Shown: positions 17,027-27,082 of the stretch, one piece after another | Layout: each line of letters starts with the position of its first letter | How positions within the stretch are numbered: the stretch's first letter is position 1 | Assembly: GCF_902497875.1 (NCBI RefSeq) | Contig: NZ_CABVHY010000001.1 | Coordinates: forward strand, 124,001 to 188,000 | Source: Pseudomonas fluorescens | Lineage (GTDB): Bacteria > Pseudomonadota > Gammaproteobacteria > Pseudomonadales > Pseudomonadaceae | Reading direction: 5' to 3' | Length of the DNA: 64,000 nt | Notes under the pieces: model-generated | What the model saw: the letters and a program-made list of their open reading frames with translations, nothing else | Told to the model about the DNA's origin: nothing | Database searches by the model: none | Translations under genes and position numbers: made by a program

Positions 17027-18982
17027 TTACACCTTCAGCTCTGCGCGGTCGCGAAACTGCTCCAATGCCTGCGGATTGGCCAGTGCATCGGTATTCTTCA
17101 CCACCTCCCCATGCACCACGTTCCTCACCGCCAGCTCAACAATCTTGCCACTGATGGTGCGGGGGATATCGGTGACGGCGAGGATTTTCGCCGGTACATG
17201 CCGCGGCGTGGTGTTGCTGCGGATCACTTGGCGAATCTCTTCCTCGAGCGCTGCATCGAGTTCTACGCCTTCACGCAGGCGCACAAACAGCACCACGCGC
17301 ACGTCGTCCTGCCAGCTCTGGCCGATAGCGATGCTTTCCAGCACCTGCTCGATTTTTTCCACCTGGCGGTAGATTTCCGCAGTGCCGATGCGCACGCCCC
17401 CCGGGTTGAGCACCGCGTCCGAACGGCCATGGATCATCAGGCTGCCATGGGGCAGTTGTTCGGCATAGTCACCCTGGGCCCATACACCAGGGAACTGGCT
17501 GAAATACGAGGCGCGGAATTTTTCCTGCTGCGGGTCGTTCCAGAAACCGATAGGAATCGCCGGGAAGTGCCGGGTGCAGACCAGTTCGCCTTTCTCGCCG
17601 ACGACTGGCTGGCCGGCGTCGTTCCACACTTCAATGGCCATGCCCAGACCCTTGCCTTGCATCTCGCCACGGCGCACCGGCAACAGCGGATTGCCGGCCG
17701 CAAAACAGGAAACGATGTCGGTGCCGCCGGACATCGACGCCAGGCACAGATCGCTTTTGATCTCGCGGTAGACATAGTCATAGCTTTGCGGCGAGAGCGC
17801 CGAGCCGGTCGACAGAAGGGTCTTGAGACTGTCCAGCTGGTGGCTGTGGCGCGGCTGCACGCCAGCGCTTTCGAGGCTCGCGAGGTACTTGGGACTGGTG
17901 CCGAACACAGTGATCTGTTCGCTGTCGATCAGGTCGATCAAACGCGCCGGCCCTGGATGAAACGGTGAGCCGTCGTACAGCAGCACACTGGCACCGACCG
18001 CCAGCGCCGAGACCAGCCAGTTCCACATCATCCAGCCGCAAGTGGTGTAGTAGAACAGCAGATCGTCACGCCCCAGATCGACGTGCAGGCCATGTTCCTT
18101 GACGTGTTGCAGCAGTACGCCACCGGTGCTGTGGATGATGCATTTTGGTACACCGGTGGTGCCGCTGGAATAGAGGATGTACAGCGGATGGTCGAAGGGC
18201 ACCGCGACGAATTCGGGCTCGCCAGCGGCCTGGTAGAAATCATTCCAGAGCGCCACCTTGGCCGGACTCTGGTAATCCTCGACGCGAGTCTGGGGTCGCG
18301 CATAGGGCACGATGATCAATTGCTGCAGGGAGGGCAGGCGCTGGAGAATCTCGTTGATCTTCGCGGTCTGGTCGAGCTCTTTGCCGGCATAGCGGTAGCC
18401 GGCGCAGGTGATCAGCACCTTGGGTTCGATCTGGCCGAAGCGGTCGATCACCCCTTGGGTGCCGAAATCCGGCGAGGAACAGGACCAGATCGCCCCCAGG
18501 CTGGTGGTGGCAAGCATGCCGACCAGGGTTTGCCAGGAATTGGGCATACAGGCAGCAACCCGGTCGCCAACGCCGACCCCAGCCGCTCGCAGGCTCTTTT
18601 GCAGGCCGGCTACATGTTTCGCCAGGTCGGCGTAGGTCAATTGTTCGCGCTGGCCGTTCTCGCGGATGGAGATAATCGCCGGGCAATTGTCACGGCGGCG
18701 CAGCAGGTGTTCGGCAAAGTTCAGCGTGGCCCCGGGAAACCACTGGGCGCTGGGCATCGCCAAGCCTTCGACCAGCACTGCGCTGGGCGGGGTATGAAAT
18801 TCGATGTCGAAGAAGTCGACTATGGCCTGCCAGAACGCTTCGCGCTGCTCGACGCTCCATTGGTGCAGGGCGCAGTAGTCGGCAATGTCGAGGTCGTGGC
18901 GATGATTGATGAACCGTCGGAAGACCTCCATGTGGGTCTTACTGATTCGCTCGGCGCTGGGTTGCCAGAGGATTTCGGACAT
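17027..18982 (-). CDS. Acetoacetate-CoA ligase (acetoacetyl-CoA synthetase)
   Basis: A 651-residue acyl-adenylate-forming enzyme. The N-terminus ([20 protein letters not shown]) and the acetyl-CoA synthetase-like cap [18 protein letters not shown] are typical for the acetoacetate-specific branch. The AMP-binding P-loop reads [15 protein letters not shown], the later motif is GGTDIVSCF, and the C-terminal hinge is [20 protein letters not shown] with the catalytic lysine in [11 protein letters not shown]. It activates acetoacetate with ATP and CoA. It is the last gene of the permease-bdhA-ligase set, separated from bdhA by 207 nt that hold a large REP inverted repeat. Confidence 0.92.
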   Translation of the reverse strand: MSEILWQPSAERISKTHMEVFRRFINHRHDLDIADYCALHQWSVEQREAFWQAIVDFFDIEFHTPPSAVLVEGLAMPSAQWFPGATLNFAEHLLRRRDNCPAIISIRENGQREQLTYADLAKHVAGLQKSLRAAGVGVGDRVAACMPNSWQTLVGMLATTSLGAIWSCSSPDFGTQGVIDRFGQIEPKVLITCAGYRYAGKELDQTAKINEILQRLPSLQQLIIVPYARPQTRVEDYQSPAKVALWNDFYQAAGEPEFVAVPFDHPLYILYSSGTTGVPKCIIHSTGGVLLQHVKEHGLHVDLGRDDLLFYYTTCGWMMWNWLVSALAVGASVLLYDGSPFHPGPARLIDLIDSEQITVFGTSPKYLASLESAGVQPRHSHQLDSLKTLLSTGSALSPQSYDYVYREIKSDLCLASMSGGTDIVSCFAAGNPLLPVRRGEMQGKGLGMAIEVWNDAGQPVVGEKGELVCTRHFPAIPIGFWNDPQQEKFRASYFSQFPGVWAQGDYAEQLPHGSLMIHGRSDAVLNPGGVRIGTAEIYRQVEKIEQVLESIAIGQSWQDDVRVVLFVRLREGVELDAALEEEIRQVIRSNTTPRHVPAKILAVTDIPRTISGKIVELAVRNVVHGEVVKNTDALANPQALEQFRDRAELKV

Positions 18983-19044
18983 AGCGGGCCCTTTTCTTTT
19001 ATTGTTTTATTACATGCACACAGATTGATGTGACTGGCGAGCTT

Positions 19045-19180
19045 TTGTGGCGAGTGGGCTTGCCCACGCTCGGCTGCGAAGCAGTCGTAAACCGGCGGAT
19101 GCGTTCGACCTGAAGAGTCGCGGTAGCAGGTTTTGGGGCCGCTTCGCAGCCCAGCGCGGGCAAGCCCGCTCGCCACAGTG
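19045..19180. repeat. Large inverted repeat of REP type (GGCGAG..GGGCTTGCCC family)
   Basis: Left arm TGGCGAGTGGGCTTGCCCAC plus GCTCGGCTGCGAAGC pairs with right arm GCTTCGCAGCCCAGCGCGGGC plus AAGCCCGCTCGCCACA across about 60 nt. It is a third REP family in this window. It lies inside the bdhA to acetoacetate ligase interval and could reduce expression of the distal gene or protect the upstream message. Confidence 0.75.
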
Positions 19181-19189
19181 TATGTCGGG

Positions 19190-19963
19190 CTATTGCGCCA
19201 ACCACCCACCATCGATGTTCCACGCCGCGCCACGCACCTGGCTGCCGGCTTCGCTGCACAAAAATAGTACCAGTTCACCCAACTGCGGTGGAGTGACGAA
19301 CTCCAGCGAAGGCTGTTTCTCGGCCAGCAGATCATGTTGCGCCTGCTGCGGGTCGACGCCTGTGGCAATGCGCGCATCGATCTGCTTCTGCACCAGCGGG
19401 GTCAGCACCCAGCCCGGGCAGATGGCGTTGCAGGTAATGTTGGTGGTGGCGGTTTCCAGGCCGACCACTTTGGTCAGGCCGATCACCCCATGCTTGGCGG
19501 CGACATACGCTGACTTGTTCGCCGAACCGACCTGGCCATGCACCGAGGCGATGTTGACGATCCGTCCCCAGCCTTTGGCGCGCATGCCCGGCAGGCTCAG
19601 CCGGGTGCCATGGAACACCGAAGAGAGGTTGATGGCGATGATTGCGTCCCAGCGCTCCAGCGGAAAGTCTTCCACGGGCGCCACATGCTGGATGCCGGCG
19701 TTGTTCACCAGAATGTCGACGCCGCCGAATTCGCGCTCGGCATAGGCAATCATCTCGGCGATCTGCGCTGGGTCGCTGACATCGGCCGGATGATGACCGA
19801 CCTTGCCGCCGAACTGGGCAACTTCTGCGATGACCGCCGAGGCATCACCAAAACCATTGAGAATCAGATTGGCGCCAGCCTTGGCCAGGCTCAGGGCGAT
19901 GCCCAGGCCGATGCCGCTGGTGGAGCCGGTGACCAGTGCGGTTTTGCCGGAAAGATTAGTCAT
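19190..19963 (-). CDS. bdhA: 3-hydroxybutyrate dehydrogenase
   Basis: A 257-residue short-chain dehydrogenase that interconverts 3-hydroxybutyrate and acetoacetate with NAD. MTNLSGKTALVTGSTSGIGL gives the TGxxxGIG nucleotide loop; NNAG, the catalytic Ser in IVNIASVHGQVG and the YVAAKHG tyrosine-lysine pair are present. The C-terminal GAAWNIDGGWLAQ is typical. The start at Met 19963 is chosen because it fits the family N-terminus; five codons upstream also lie in frame. The gene starts seven nucleotides after the permease gene and links it to the acetoacetate ligase. Confidence 0.93.
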   Translation of the reverse strand: MTNLSGKTALVTGSTSGIGLGIALSLAKAGANLILNGFGDASAVIAEVAQFGGKVGHHPADVSDPAQIAEMIAYAEREFGGVDILVNNAGIQHVAPVEDFPLERWDAIIAINLSSVFHGTRLSLPGMRAKGWGRIVNIASVHGQVGSANKSAYVAAKHGVIGLTKVVGLETATTNITCNAICPGWVLTPLVQKQIDARIATGVDPQQAQHDLLAEKQPSLEFVTPPQLGELVLFLCSEAGSQVRGAAWNIDGGWLAQ

Positions 19964-19970
19964 AAGTTCC

Positions 19971-21362
19971 TCACACAATGCCGGTGGCGTAGAAGGTGCC
20001 GATCACCACGAAGACCGCGAGGGTCTTGATGATGGTGATGCCGAAAATATCTTTATAGGCTTCGCGGTGGGTCAGGCCGGTAACCGCCAGCAGGGTGATC
20101 ACCGCGCCGTTGTGCGGCAGGGTGTCCATGCCGCCGCTGGCCATGGCCGCGACCCGGTGCAGGACTTCCAGCGGAATATTGGCCGCATTGGCCGCCGCGA
20201 TAAAGCTGTTGGACATCGCCGCCAGGGCGATGCTCATGCCGCCCGAGGCCGAGCCGGTAATACCTGCCAGCAGAGTGACAGTGATGGCTTCATTGACCAG
20301 CGGGTTGGGAATGCTCTTGAGCCAGTCGGCCAGCACCAGGAAGCCCGGCAGCGAGGCAATTACGGCACCGAAGCCGTATTCCGAAGCGGTGTTCATCGCC
20401 GCCAGCAGCGCGCCGCTGACCGCGCTTCTGCTGCCTTCGGCGAGTCTGCCGCGGATCGCCTGGAAGCCGAACACCAGCACCATGATGATGCCCACCAGCA
20501 GCGCCGCCTGGACCGCCCAGATCGCGGTGAGCTTGGCGATTTCGGTTTGCACCGGTACGGCCATGCCCGGCAGGCTGAGGCTGTGGGTCTTGCCGTACCA
20601 GAGTGGGATCCAGTGGGTGAACAGCAGGTTCATCAGGCCGACCAGCAGCAGCGGCGAGAGGGCGATCCAGGGGTTGGGCAGCTTGATGTCTGGGGCGGTT
20701 TCCGGCTCGTTGCGCAGCTCGGTGCCGTAGCCTTCGCCCGAGCGCTGGGCTTTGTTGCGCTGGCGTTGCAGATAGAGCATGCCGGCGCAGAACACGAAGA
20801 TCGCGCCGATCAGCCCGAGCCACGGCGCGGCCCAGGCGGTGGTATTGAAAAAGGTACTAGGGATGATGTTCTGGATCTGCGGGGTGCCGGGCAGGGCGTC
20901 CATGGTGAAGGAGAACGCACCCAGGGCGATGGTCGCCGGGATCAGGCGCTTGGGGATATTGCTCTGGCGGAACATCTCCGCGGCAAACGGGTAGACCGCG
21001 AACACCACCACGAACAGCGACACACCGCCGTAGGTCAGCAGGGCGCAGACCAGCACGATCACCAACATTGCCTGGCGGGTGCCAAGCAAACGAATGGCCG
21101 CGGCGACGATCGAGCGCGAGAAGCCGGACAGCTCGATCAGCTTGCCGAACACCGCACCAAGCAGGAACACCGGGAAATACAGTTTGATGAAACCGACCAT
21201 TTTCTCCATGAACACCCCGGTGAAGGCCGGAGCGACAGCGGAAGGGTCAGTGAGCAGTACCGCGCCAAGGGCGGCAATCGGGGCGAAGAGGATAACGCTG
21301 TAGCCACGGTAGGCGGCGAGCATCAGCAGCGAAAGGGCTGCTAAAGCGATGATCACACTCAT
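19971..21362 (-). CDS. GntP-family permease, probable D-3-hydroxybutyrate transporter
   Basis: A 463-residue polytopic permease with about 12 hydrophobic segments (MSVIIALAALSLLMLAAYRG at the start; LYFPVFLLGAVFGKLIELSG; GGVSLFVVVFAVYPFAAEMF). The GMDTLPHNGAVITLLAVTGL motif near the end is typical of GntP carriers. Being the first gene before bdhA and the acetoacetate ligase, it most likely imports D-3-hydroxybutyrate or acetoacetate. A sigma-54 type promoter at 21419-21435 points into it, and the sigma-54 activator gene lies just upstream. Confidence 0.88.
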   Translation of the reverse strand: MSVIIALAALSLLMLAAYRGYSVILFAPIAALGAVLLTDPSAVAPAFTGVFMEKMVGFIKLYFPVFLLGAVFGKLIELSGFSRSIVAAAIRLLGTRQAMLVIVLVCALLTYGGVSLFVVVFAVYPFAAEMFRQSNIPKRLIPATIALGAFSFTMDALPGTPQIQNIIPSTFFNTTAWAAPWLGLIGAIFVFCAGMLYLQRQRNKAQRSGEGYGTELRNEPETAPDIKLPNPWIALSPLLLVGLMNLLFTHWIPLWYGKTHSLSLPGMAVPVQTEIAKLTAIWAVQAALLVGIIMVLVFGFQAIRGRLAEGSRSAVSGALLAAMNTASEYGFGAVIASLPGFLVLADWLKSIPNPLVNEAITVTLLAGITGSASGGMSIALAAMSNSFIAAANAANIPLEVLHRVAAMASGGMDTLPHNGAVITLLAVTGLTHREAYKDIFGITIIKTLAVFVVIGTFYATGIV

Positions 21363-21418
21363 GGTGTGTCTCCTGGATTGTTATTTTTGTAGAGGTGAAT
21401 CTTTGGTGGCTGTGGGTA

Positions 21419-21435
21419 TAGCCAGTTTCGTGCCA
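21419..21435 (-). promoter_or_regulatory. Sigma-54 (-24/-12) promoter of the hydroxybutyrate operon
   Basis: On the minus strand the sequence reads TGGCACGAAACTGGCTA. Compared with the consensus TGGCACG-N4-TTGCW, the -24 block is perfect and the -12 block has a single mismatch; GG and GC are in the correct phase. It ends about 57 nt before the permease start and faces the permease-bdhA-ligase operon. The neighbouring gene encodes a sigma-54 activator with a GAFTGA loop. Confidence 0.8.
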
Positions 21436-21481
21436 GTAAACTAAGTAATTGAAATATATGGATATTTTTATAGATGACGGT

Positions 21482-21503
21482 AGAGATAAAGATATTTGTC
21501 TCT
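21482..21503. promoter_or_regulatory. 22-bp dyad, probable activator site upstream of the -24/-12 promoter
   Basis: AGAGA and TCTCT arms flank a centre that is also largely symmetric (AAA on one side pairs with TTT on the other). It lies about 50 nt upstream of the -24 element. It resembles the AGAGA/TCTCT dyads at 21656-21682 and is a candidate upstream activating sequence for the sigma-54 regulator. Confidence 0.5.
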
Positions 21504-21535
21504 GATCGGAGACTTTTTGAAACAGATAGGGCCCT

Positions 21536-21628
21536 ATCGCGAGCAAGCTCGCTCCCACATTTGAATTTTGTTGTACACAAAAAATGTGTCCGACGCAGAT
21601 CCAATGTGGGAGCGAGCTTGCTCGCGAT
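21536..21628. repeat. Perfect inverted REP pair, GCGAGCAAGCTCGC family
   Basis: ATCGCGAGCAAGCTCGCTCC at 21536-21555 (arm to about 21560) and its inverse TGTGGGAGCGAGCTTGCTCG, ending CGAT at 21628, enclose about 45 nt. The pair lies between the sigma-54 activator gene and its target promoter. Confidence 0.75.
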
Positions 21629-21641
21629 GAGCGCCTAGCGC

Positions 21642-23096
21642 TCAAAAAAGGGTCTTCTCTATATAGAGATTTATGTCTCTATATTGAGACTCTGCAATCC
21701 CCAACGCCACCATCTTCTTGTACAACGTCGACCGCCCCAACCCCAATCGCGCCGCAGCCTCAATAACCTTCCCACCACATTGCGCGAGGGCCGTTTCGAT
21801 CAACTGCCGATCAAACCGCTCCCGCGCCGCGCTGAAACTCTCATTGACCATAGCTTCGGGTGCCGAAGACGCAAGACGCTCCACCGGACTGAATGTCCCA
21901 ATTGCCGCGCGGATATCCGCTGCGTTCAACATCAGGTCATCGCTGAGCAACGCCGCGCGCTCCAGCACATTGCGCAATTCGCGGATGTTGCCCGGCCAGG
22001 CGTGCTGGCCCAGCAGCGCCAGGGCTTCGCTGTCGAGCTCATGCTGGCTGCGCAGTTCTTCGAGGATGGCTTCGCTCAGCGCCGGCAGATCGTCGAGCCG
22101 TTCGCGCAGTGGCGGTACCTGAATCGGCAGCACGTTGAGGCGGTAATACAGGTCAGCACGAAACTCGCCGCGCTTGATCGCCGCCTGCAGATCAGTTGAG
22201 GTGGCGGCAATGACCCGCACATCACTCTGGATCACTTCATTGGAGCCGACCGGTTCGAACTCCTTCTCTTGCAGCACCCGCAGCAACTTACTCTGCAACG
22301 GCAGCGGCATGTCGCCGATTTCGTCGAGAAACAGCGTGCCGCCCTGGGCGATCTGCAATTTACCGCTGCGGCCCTTGCGGTCGGCACCGGTGAAGGCACC
22401 GGGGGCGGTGCCGAAAAATTCGGCTTCCAGCAGGGTTTCCGGAATCGCCGCGCTGTTGATGCTGACAAAGGCTTTGTGCGCCCGTGGCGAGGCGCCATGG
22501 ATCGCCTGGGCCAGCAATTCCTTGCCGGTGCCGGTTTCACCGAGCAGCAATACCGGCGAGTCGGCGCTGGCGCTACGCCGGGCGCGGCGTTTGACTTCGA
22601 GGCTGGCGGCGCTGGTGCCGATGAAGTGCGCGAAGTTGTATTTGGTCTGCCGCGCCCGCAGCAGCGAGCGGGTCGAAGCGAGCTCCTCCTGCATGCTCAT
22701 GTAGCGCTTGAGCATCGGCGACAGGCTGCGCAGTTCATCGAACAGGGCAAAACCGATGGCGCCGATCACCGTGCCGGCATCGTCATGGATCGGCAGGCGC
22801 ATCACCACCAGCGGCTCTTTCGGGGTGTCCTGCATGTCCAGCAGGATCGGCCGGCCGGTGCGCACCACTTCGCGCAGCAGGCTGCCGGGGATCACGCTTT
22901 CACAGGGCTTGCCGATGGCCACCTCGGCCGATTCGAGGCCGAAGCGTTTGGCGTAGCGTTCGTTCATCCAGACGATGTTGGCATCGCGGTCGACGATCAC
23001 CGTGCCTTCGCTGGATTGTTCGATGATCTCGAACAACGAGCGGATCGCCAGCAGGCGCACACGCTGGTAATCCTTGAGGCTTTCGGTGTCGTTCAT
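21642..23096 (-). CDS. hbcR: Sigma-54-dependent Fis-family activator, HbcR type
   Basis: A 484-residue enhancer-binding protein. An N-terminal PAS domain (EQSSEGTVIVDRDANIVWMN) precedes the AAA+ domain with Walker A GETGTGKE, the sigma-54 contact loop GAFTGADRKG, Walker B GGTLFLDEIGDMP and the arginine-finger region RFRADLYYRL (seen as EFRADLYYRLNVL). A Fis-type helix-turn-helix closes the protein (GGKVIEAAARLGLGRSTLYK). The start at Met 23096 is chosen over an upstream Met whose codons continue through the small HTH gene. Position next to the permease/bdhA/acetoacetate ligase genes matches HbcR of other pseudomonads, which activates 3-hydroxybutyrate use. No REC domain: it senses a ligand directly. 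Confidence 0.88.
   Translation of the reverse strand: MNDTESLKDYQRVRLLAIRSLFEIIEQSSEGTVIVDRDANIVWMNERYAKRFGLESAEVAIGKPCESVIPGSLLREVVRTGRPILLDMQDTPKEPLVVMRLPIHDDAGTVIGAIGFALFDELRSLSPMLKRYMSMQEELASTRSLLRARQTKYNFAHFIGTSAASLEVKRRARRSASADSPVLLLGETGTGKELLAQAIHGASPRAHKAFVSINSAAIPETLLEAEFFGTAPGAFTGADRKGRSGKLQIAQGGTLFLDEIGDMPLPLQSKLLRVLQEKEFEPVGSNEVIQSDVRVIAATSTDLQAAIKRGEFRADLYYRLNVLPIQVPPLRERLDDLPALSEAILEELRSQHELDSEALALLGQHAWPGNIRELRNVLERAALLSDDLMLNAADIRAAIGTFSPVERLASSAPEAMVNESFSAARERFDRQLIETALAQCGGKVIEAAARLGLGRSTLYKKMVALGIAESQYRDINLYIEKTLF
21656..21682. promoter_or_regulatory. Overlapping AGAGA/TCTCT palindromes at the activator gene's 3' end
   Basis: TCTCTATATAGAGA is a perfect 14-bp palindrome (21656-21669), and ATAGAGA pairs with TCTCTAT across TTTATG (21663-21682). 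They lie inside the last codons of the activator gene and share their arms with the dyad at 21482-21503. At over 200 bp from the -24 element they could act as distal enhancer sites. Confidence 0.35.
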
Positions 23097-23113
23097 GGGC
23101 GGTCTCAAAAAAC

Positions 23114-23353
23114 TTATTTTTTCCGGGCGCCGGCCTCGGCCGCCAGGCACTCGAGGGCGAACTGTTCGGGATAGGTCATCTGGATCAGGGTGGTTTCGCC
23201 TTTGACGGTACGCGAACCTTCGAGGATGTAGCGAATACGCTTATCGGTGACGCCGATGCGCTTGGCGATCCAGGTCGGGGTCTGGCCAATGCGCGAGATC
23301 AGCTTGTCGGCGTAGTCGGTGGAGGGGTTATACAGTTCTGCGTTAGGGCTCAT
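23114..23353 (-). CDS. Small HTH-type DNA-binding protein
   Basis: A 79-residue protein. The middle (ISRIGQTPTWIAKRIGVTDK, then RIRYILEGSR) reads as a helix-turn-helix, followed by a short helical tail ending GARKK. It starts 44 nt from the yejF stop and ends 17 nt before the hbcR start on the same strand, so it may be co-transcribed with hbcR. Proteins like this occur in Pseudomonas without known function; autoregulation or control of the adjacent hbcR is a guess. Confidence 0.65.
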   Translation of the reverse strand: MSPNAELYNPSTDYADKLISRIGQTPTWIAKRIGVTDKRIRYILEGSRTVKGETTLIQMTYPEQFALECLAAEAGARKK

Positions 23354-23396
23354 GGGTGATGTCCGGTCAAGAAAATGGGCTGCAATAGGCCCAAGG

Positions 23397-24986
<1,590 letters not shown>

Positions 24987-25001
24987 ATTTTTGGGTCCAC
25001 T

Positions 25002-26024
25002 TCATGACCGAGGATCAAAGGCGTCACGCAACGCCTCGCCAATAAACACCAGCAACGAAAGAATCAACGCCAGGGTGAAAAACGCCGTCAGGCCCAGCCA
25101 GGGCGCTTGCAGGTTCTGCTTGCCCTGGCCGATCAGTTCACCCAGCGAGGCGCTGCCGGCGGGCATGCCGAAGCCGAGGAAGTCGAGGGCGGTGAGGGTG
25201 GAAATCGCTCCGGTGAGAATGAACGGCAAGTAGCTCAACGTAGCGTTCATCGCGTTGGGCAAGATGTGCCGCACGATCACCTTGCGGTCGGTCAGGCCCA
25301 GGGCTCGGGCGGCTTTGACGTATTCCAGGTTGCGCCCGCGCAGGAACTCGGCGCGCACCACGTCCACCAGCGCCAGCCAGGAAAACAGCGCCATGATCCC
25401 CAGCAGCCACCAGAAATTTGGCTCGACAAAACCCGAGAGGATGATCAGCAGGTACAGCACCGGCAGCCCCGACCAGACTTCCAGCAGCCGCTGGCCGAGC
25501 AGATCGACCCAGCCACCGTAGTAACCCTGCAGGGCGCCGGCGGCGATACCGATCAGCGCGCTGATAAAGGTCAGCGCCAGGGCAAACAGAATCGACACCC
25601 GGGCGCCGAAAATCACCCGCGCCATGACATCGCGGGCCTGGTCATCGGTGCCAAGCCAGTTCACCTTCGACGGTGGGCTGGGGGCGGGCTGGGTGAGCTC
25701 GTAGTTGGGCGTGTCGTCGTTGAACGGGATCGGCGGGAACAGCATCCAGCCGCGACCCTGACGAATAAGCTGCTGCACATAATCGCTGCGGTAATCGGCC
25801 TGGAACGGCAACTGCCCACCAAATTCCTGCTCGGTGTAGCGCTTGAACACCGGGAAATACAATGAATTCTGGTAGCTGAGCACCAGCGGTTTGTCGTTGG
25901 CAATCAGTTCACCGCCCAGGGTCAGGATGAACAGGCCGATAAACAGCCACAGCGACCACCAGCCACGACGATTTTTCTTGAAGCGCTCGAAGCGTCGACG
26001 GCCCAGGGGCGAGAGTCTGAACAT
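25002..26024 (-). CDS. yejE: Peptide ABC transporter permease (YejE)
   Basis: A 340-residue inner-membrane permease with an N-terminal cytoplasmic start RRRFERFKKNRRGWWSLWLF, a long periplasmic stretch, and the transport domain carrying the EAA motif (EYVKAARALGLTDRKVIVRH). About six hydrophobic segments are seen. Its ATG overlaps the yejB stop by one base. With YejB it forms the channel for the peptide brought by YejA. Confidence 0.92.
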   Translation of the reverse strand: MFRLSPLGRRRFERFKKNRRGWWSLWLFIGLFILTLGGELIANDKPLVLSYQNSLYFPVFKRYTEQEFGGQLPFQADYRSDYVQQLIRQGRGWMLFPPIPFNDDTPNYELTQPAPSPPSKVNWLGTDDQARDVMARVIFGARVSILFALALTFISALIGIAAGALQGYYGGWVDLLGQRLLEVWSGLPVLYLLIILSGFVEPNFWWLLGIMALFSWLALVDVVRAEFLRGRNLEYVKAARALGLTDRKVIVRHILPNAMNATLSYLPFILTGAISTLTALDFLGFGMPAGSASLGELIGQGKQNLQAPWLGLTAFFTLALILSLLVFIGEALRDAFDPRS

Positions 26025-27082
26025 CAGGCGTTCCTCGCGGCGAAATCGATACGCGGGTCGACCAGGGTGTAGCAGAGGTCGCCGATGAGTTTTATCAGCA
26101 AGCCGAACAAGGTGAAGATAAACAGCGAGCCGAATACCACCGGGTAATCCCGCGAGACCGCCGCTTCGTAACTCATGCGGCCCAGGCCATCGAGGGAGAA
26201 GATCACTTCGATCAACAAGGAACCGGCGAAAAACACACTGATAAACGCCTGGGGAATTCCCGAAACCACCAGCAGCATCGCATTGCGAAACACATGGCCA
26301 TAGAGCACCCGCCGCTCACTCAGCCCTTTGGCGCGAGCGGTGACCACGTACTGGCGGGTGATTTCATTGAGGAACGAGTTCTTGGTGAGAATGGTCAGCG
26401 TGGCGAAGCCGCCGATTACCAGCGAGGTGACGGGCAGTACCAAGTGCCAGAAGTAATCGGTGATCTTACCGAGGGTCGACAGCTGTTCGAAATTATCCGA
26501 GACCAGGCCGCGCACCGGGAACCAGTTCAGCGAAGTGCCGCCAGCGAACACGACGATCAGGAACATCGCGAACAGAAACGCCGGCATGGCATAGCCGAGG
26601 ACAATCGCCGTGCTGCTCCAGATGTCGAAGTGGCTGCCGTGATGCACCGCTTTGCGAATCCCCAGCGGGATCGACACCAGGTAGGTGATGAGCGTCGCCC
26701 AGAGCCCCAGGGAGATGGTCACTGGCATCTTGTCCAGGATCAGGTCGGTGACCGTGGCGCCGCGAAAGAAGCTCTTGCCAAAGTCCAGCCGGGCATAGCT
26801 CTTGAGCATCAGCCACAGGCGTTCCGGCGCCGGTTTGTCGAAGCCGTATTGCTTTTCGATGTCCTTGATCAGCTGCGGGTCGAGGCCGCGACTGGCCCGT
26901 GAGCCATGGTTCATCGACTCGCTGGAACCGCCGATCCCCGCGCCGCCTATCCCTTGCAGGTGAGCGATGGCCTGTTCCACCGGACCGCCCGGCGCTGCCT
27001 GGACGATGACGAAGTTGACCAGCAGGATCAGCAGCAGGGTCGGGATGATCAACAGCAAGCGCCGCAGTATGTAAGCCAGCAT
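26024..27082 (-). CDS. yejB: Peptide ABC transporter permease (YejB)
   Basis: A 352-residue permease beginning [20 protein letters not shown], the usual DppB/OppB-type first helix. The EAA loop reads [20 protein letters not shown]. The start at 27082 is chosen because the ATG overlaps the yejA TGA by one base and begins the family N-terminus; the upstream codons run inside yejA. It pairs with YejE downstream. Confidence 0.92.
   Translation of the reverse strand: MLAYILRRLLLIIPTLLLILLVNFVIVQAAPGGPVEQAIAHLQGIGGAGIGGSSESMNHGSRASRGLDPQLIKDIEKQYGFDKPAPERLWLMLKSYARLDFGKSFFRGATVTDLILDKMPVTISLGLWATLITYLVSIPLGIRKAVHHGSHFDIWSSTAIVLGYAMPAFLFAMFLIVVFAGGTSLNWFPVRGLVSDNFEQLSTLGKITDYFWHLVLPVTSLVIGGFATLTILTKNSFLNEITRQYVVTARAKGLSERRVLYGHVFRNAMLLVVSGIPQAFISVFFAGSLLIEVIFSLDGLGRMSYEAAVSRDYPVVFGSLFIFTLFGLLIKLIGDLCYTLVDPRIDFAARNA

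Noticed and set aside
19803..21344. A 513-codon plus-strand frame over the GntP permease
   Set aside because: Composition is typical of an antisense shadow in GC-rich DNA (many Q, H, R, G); the permease on the other strand is clear.
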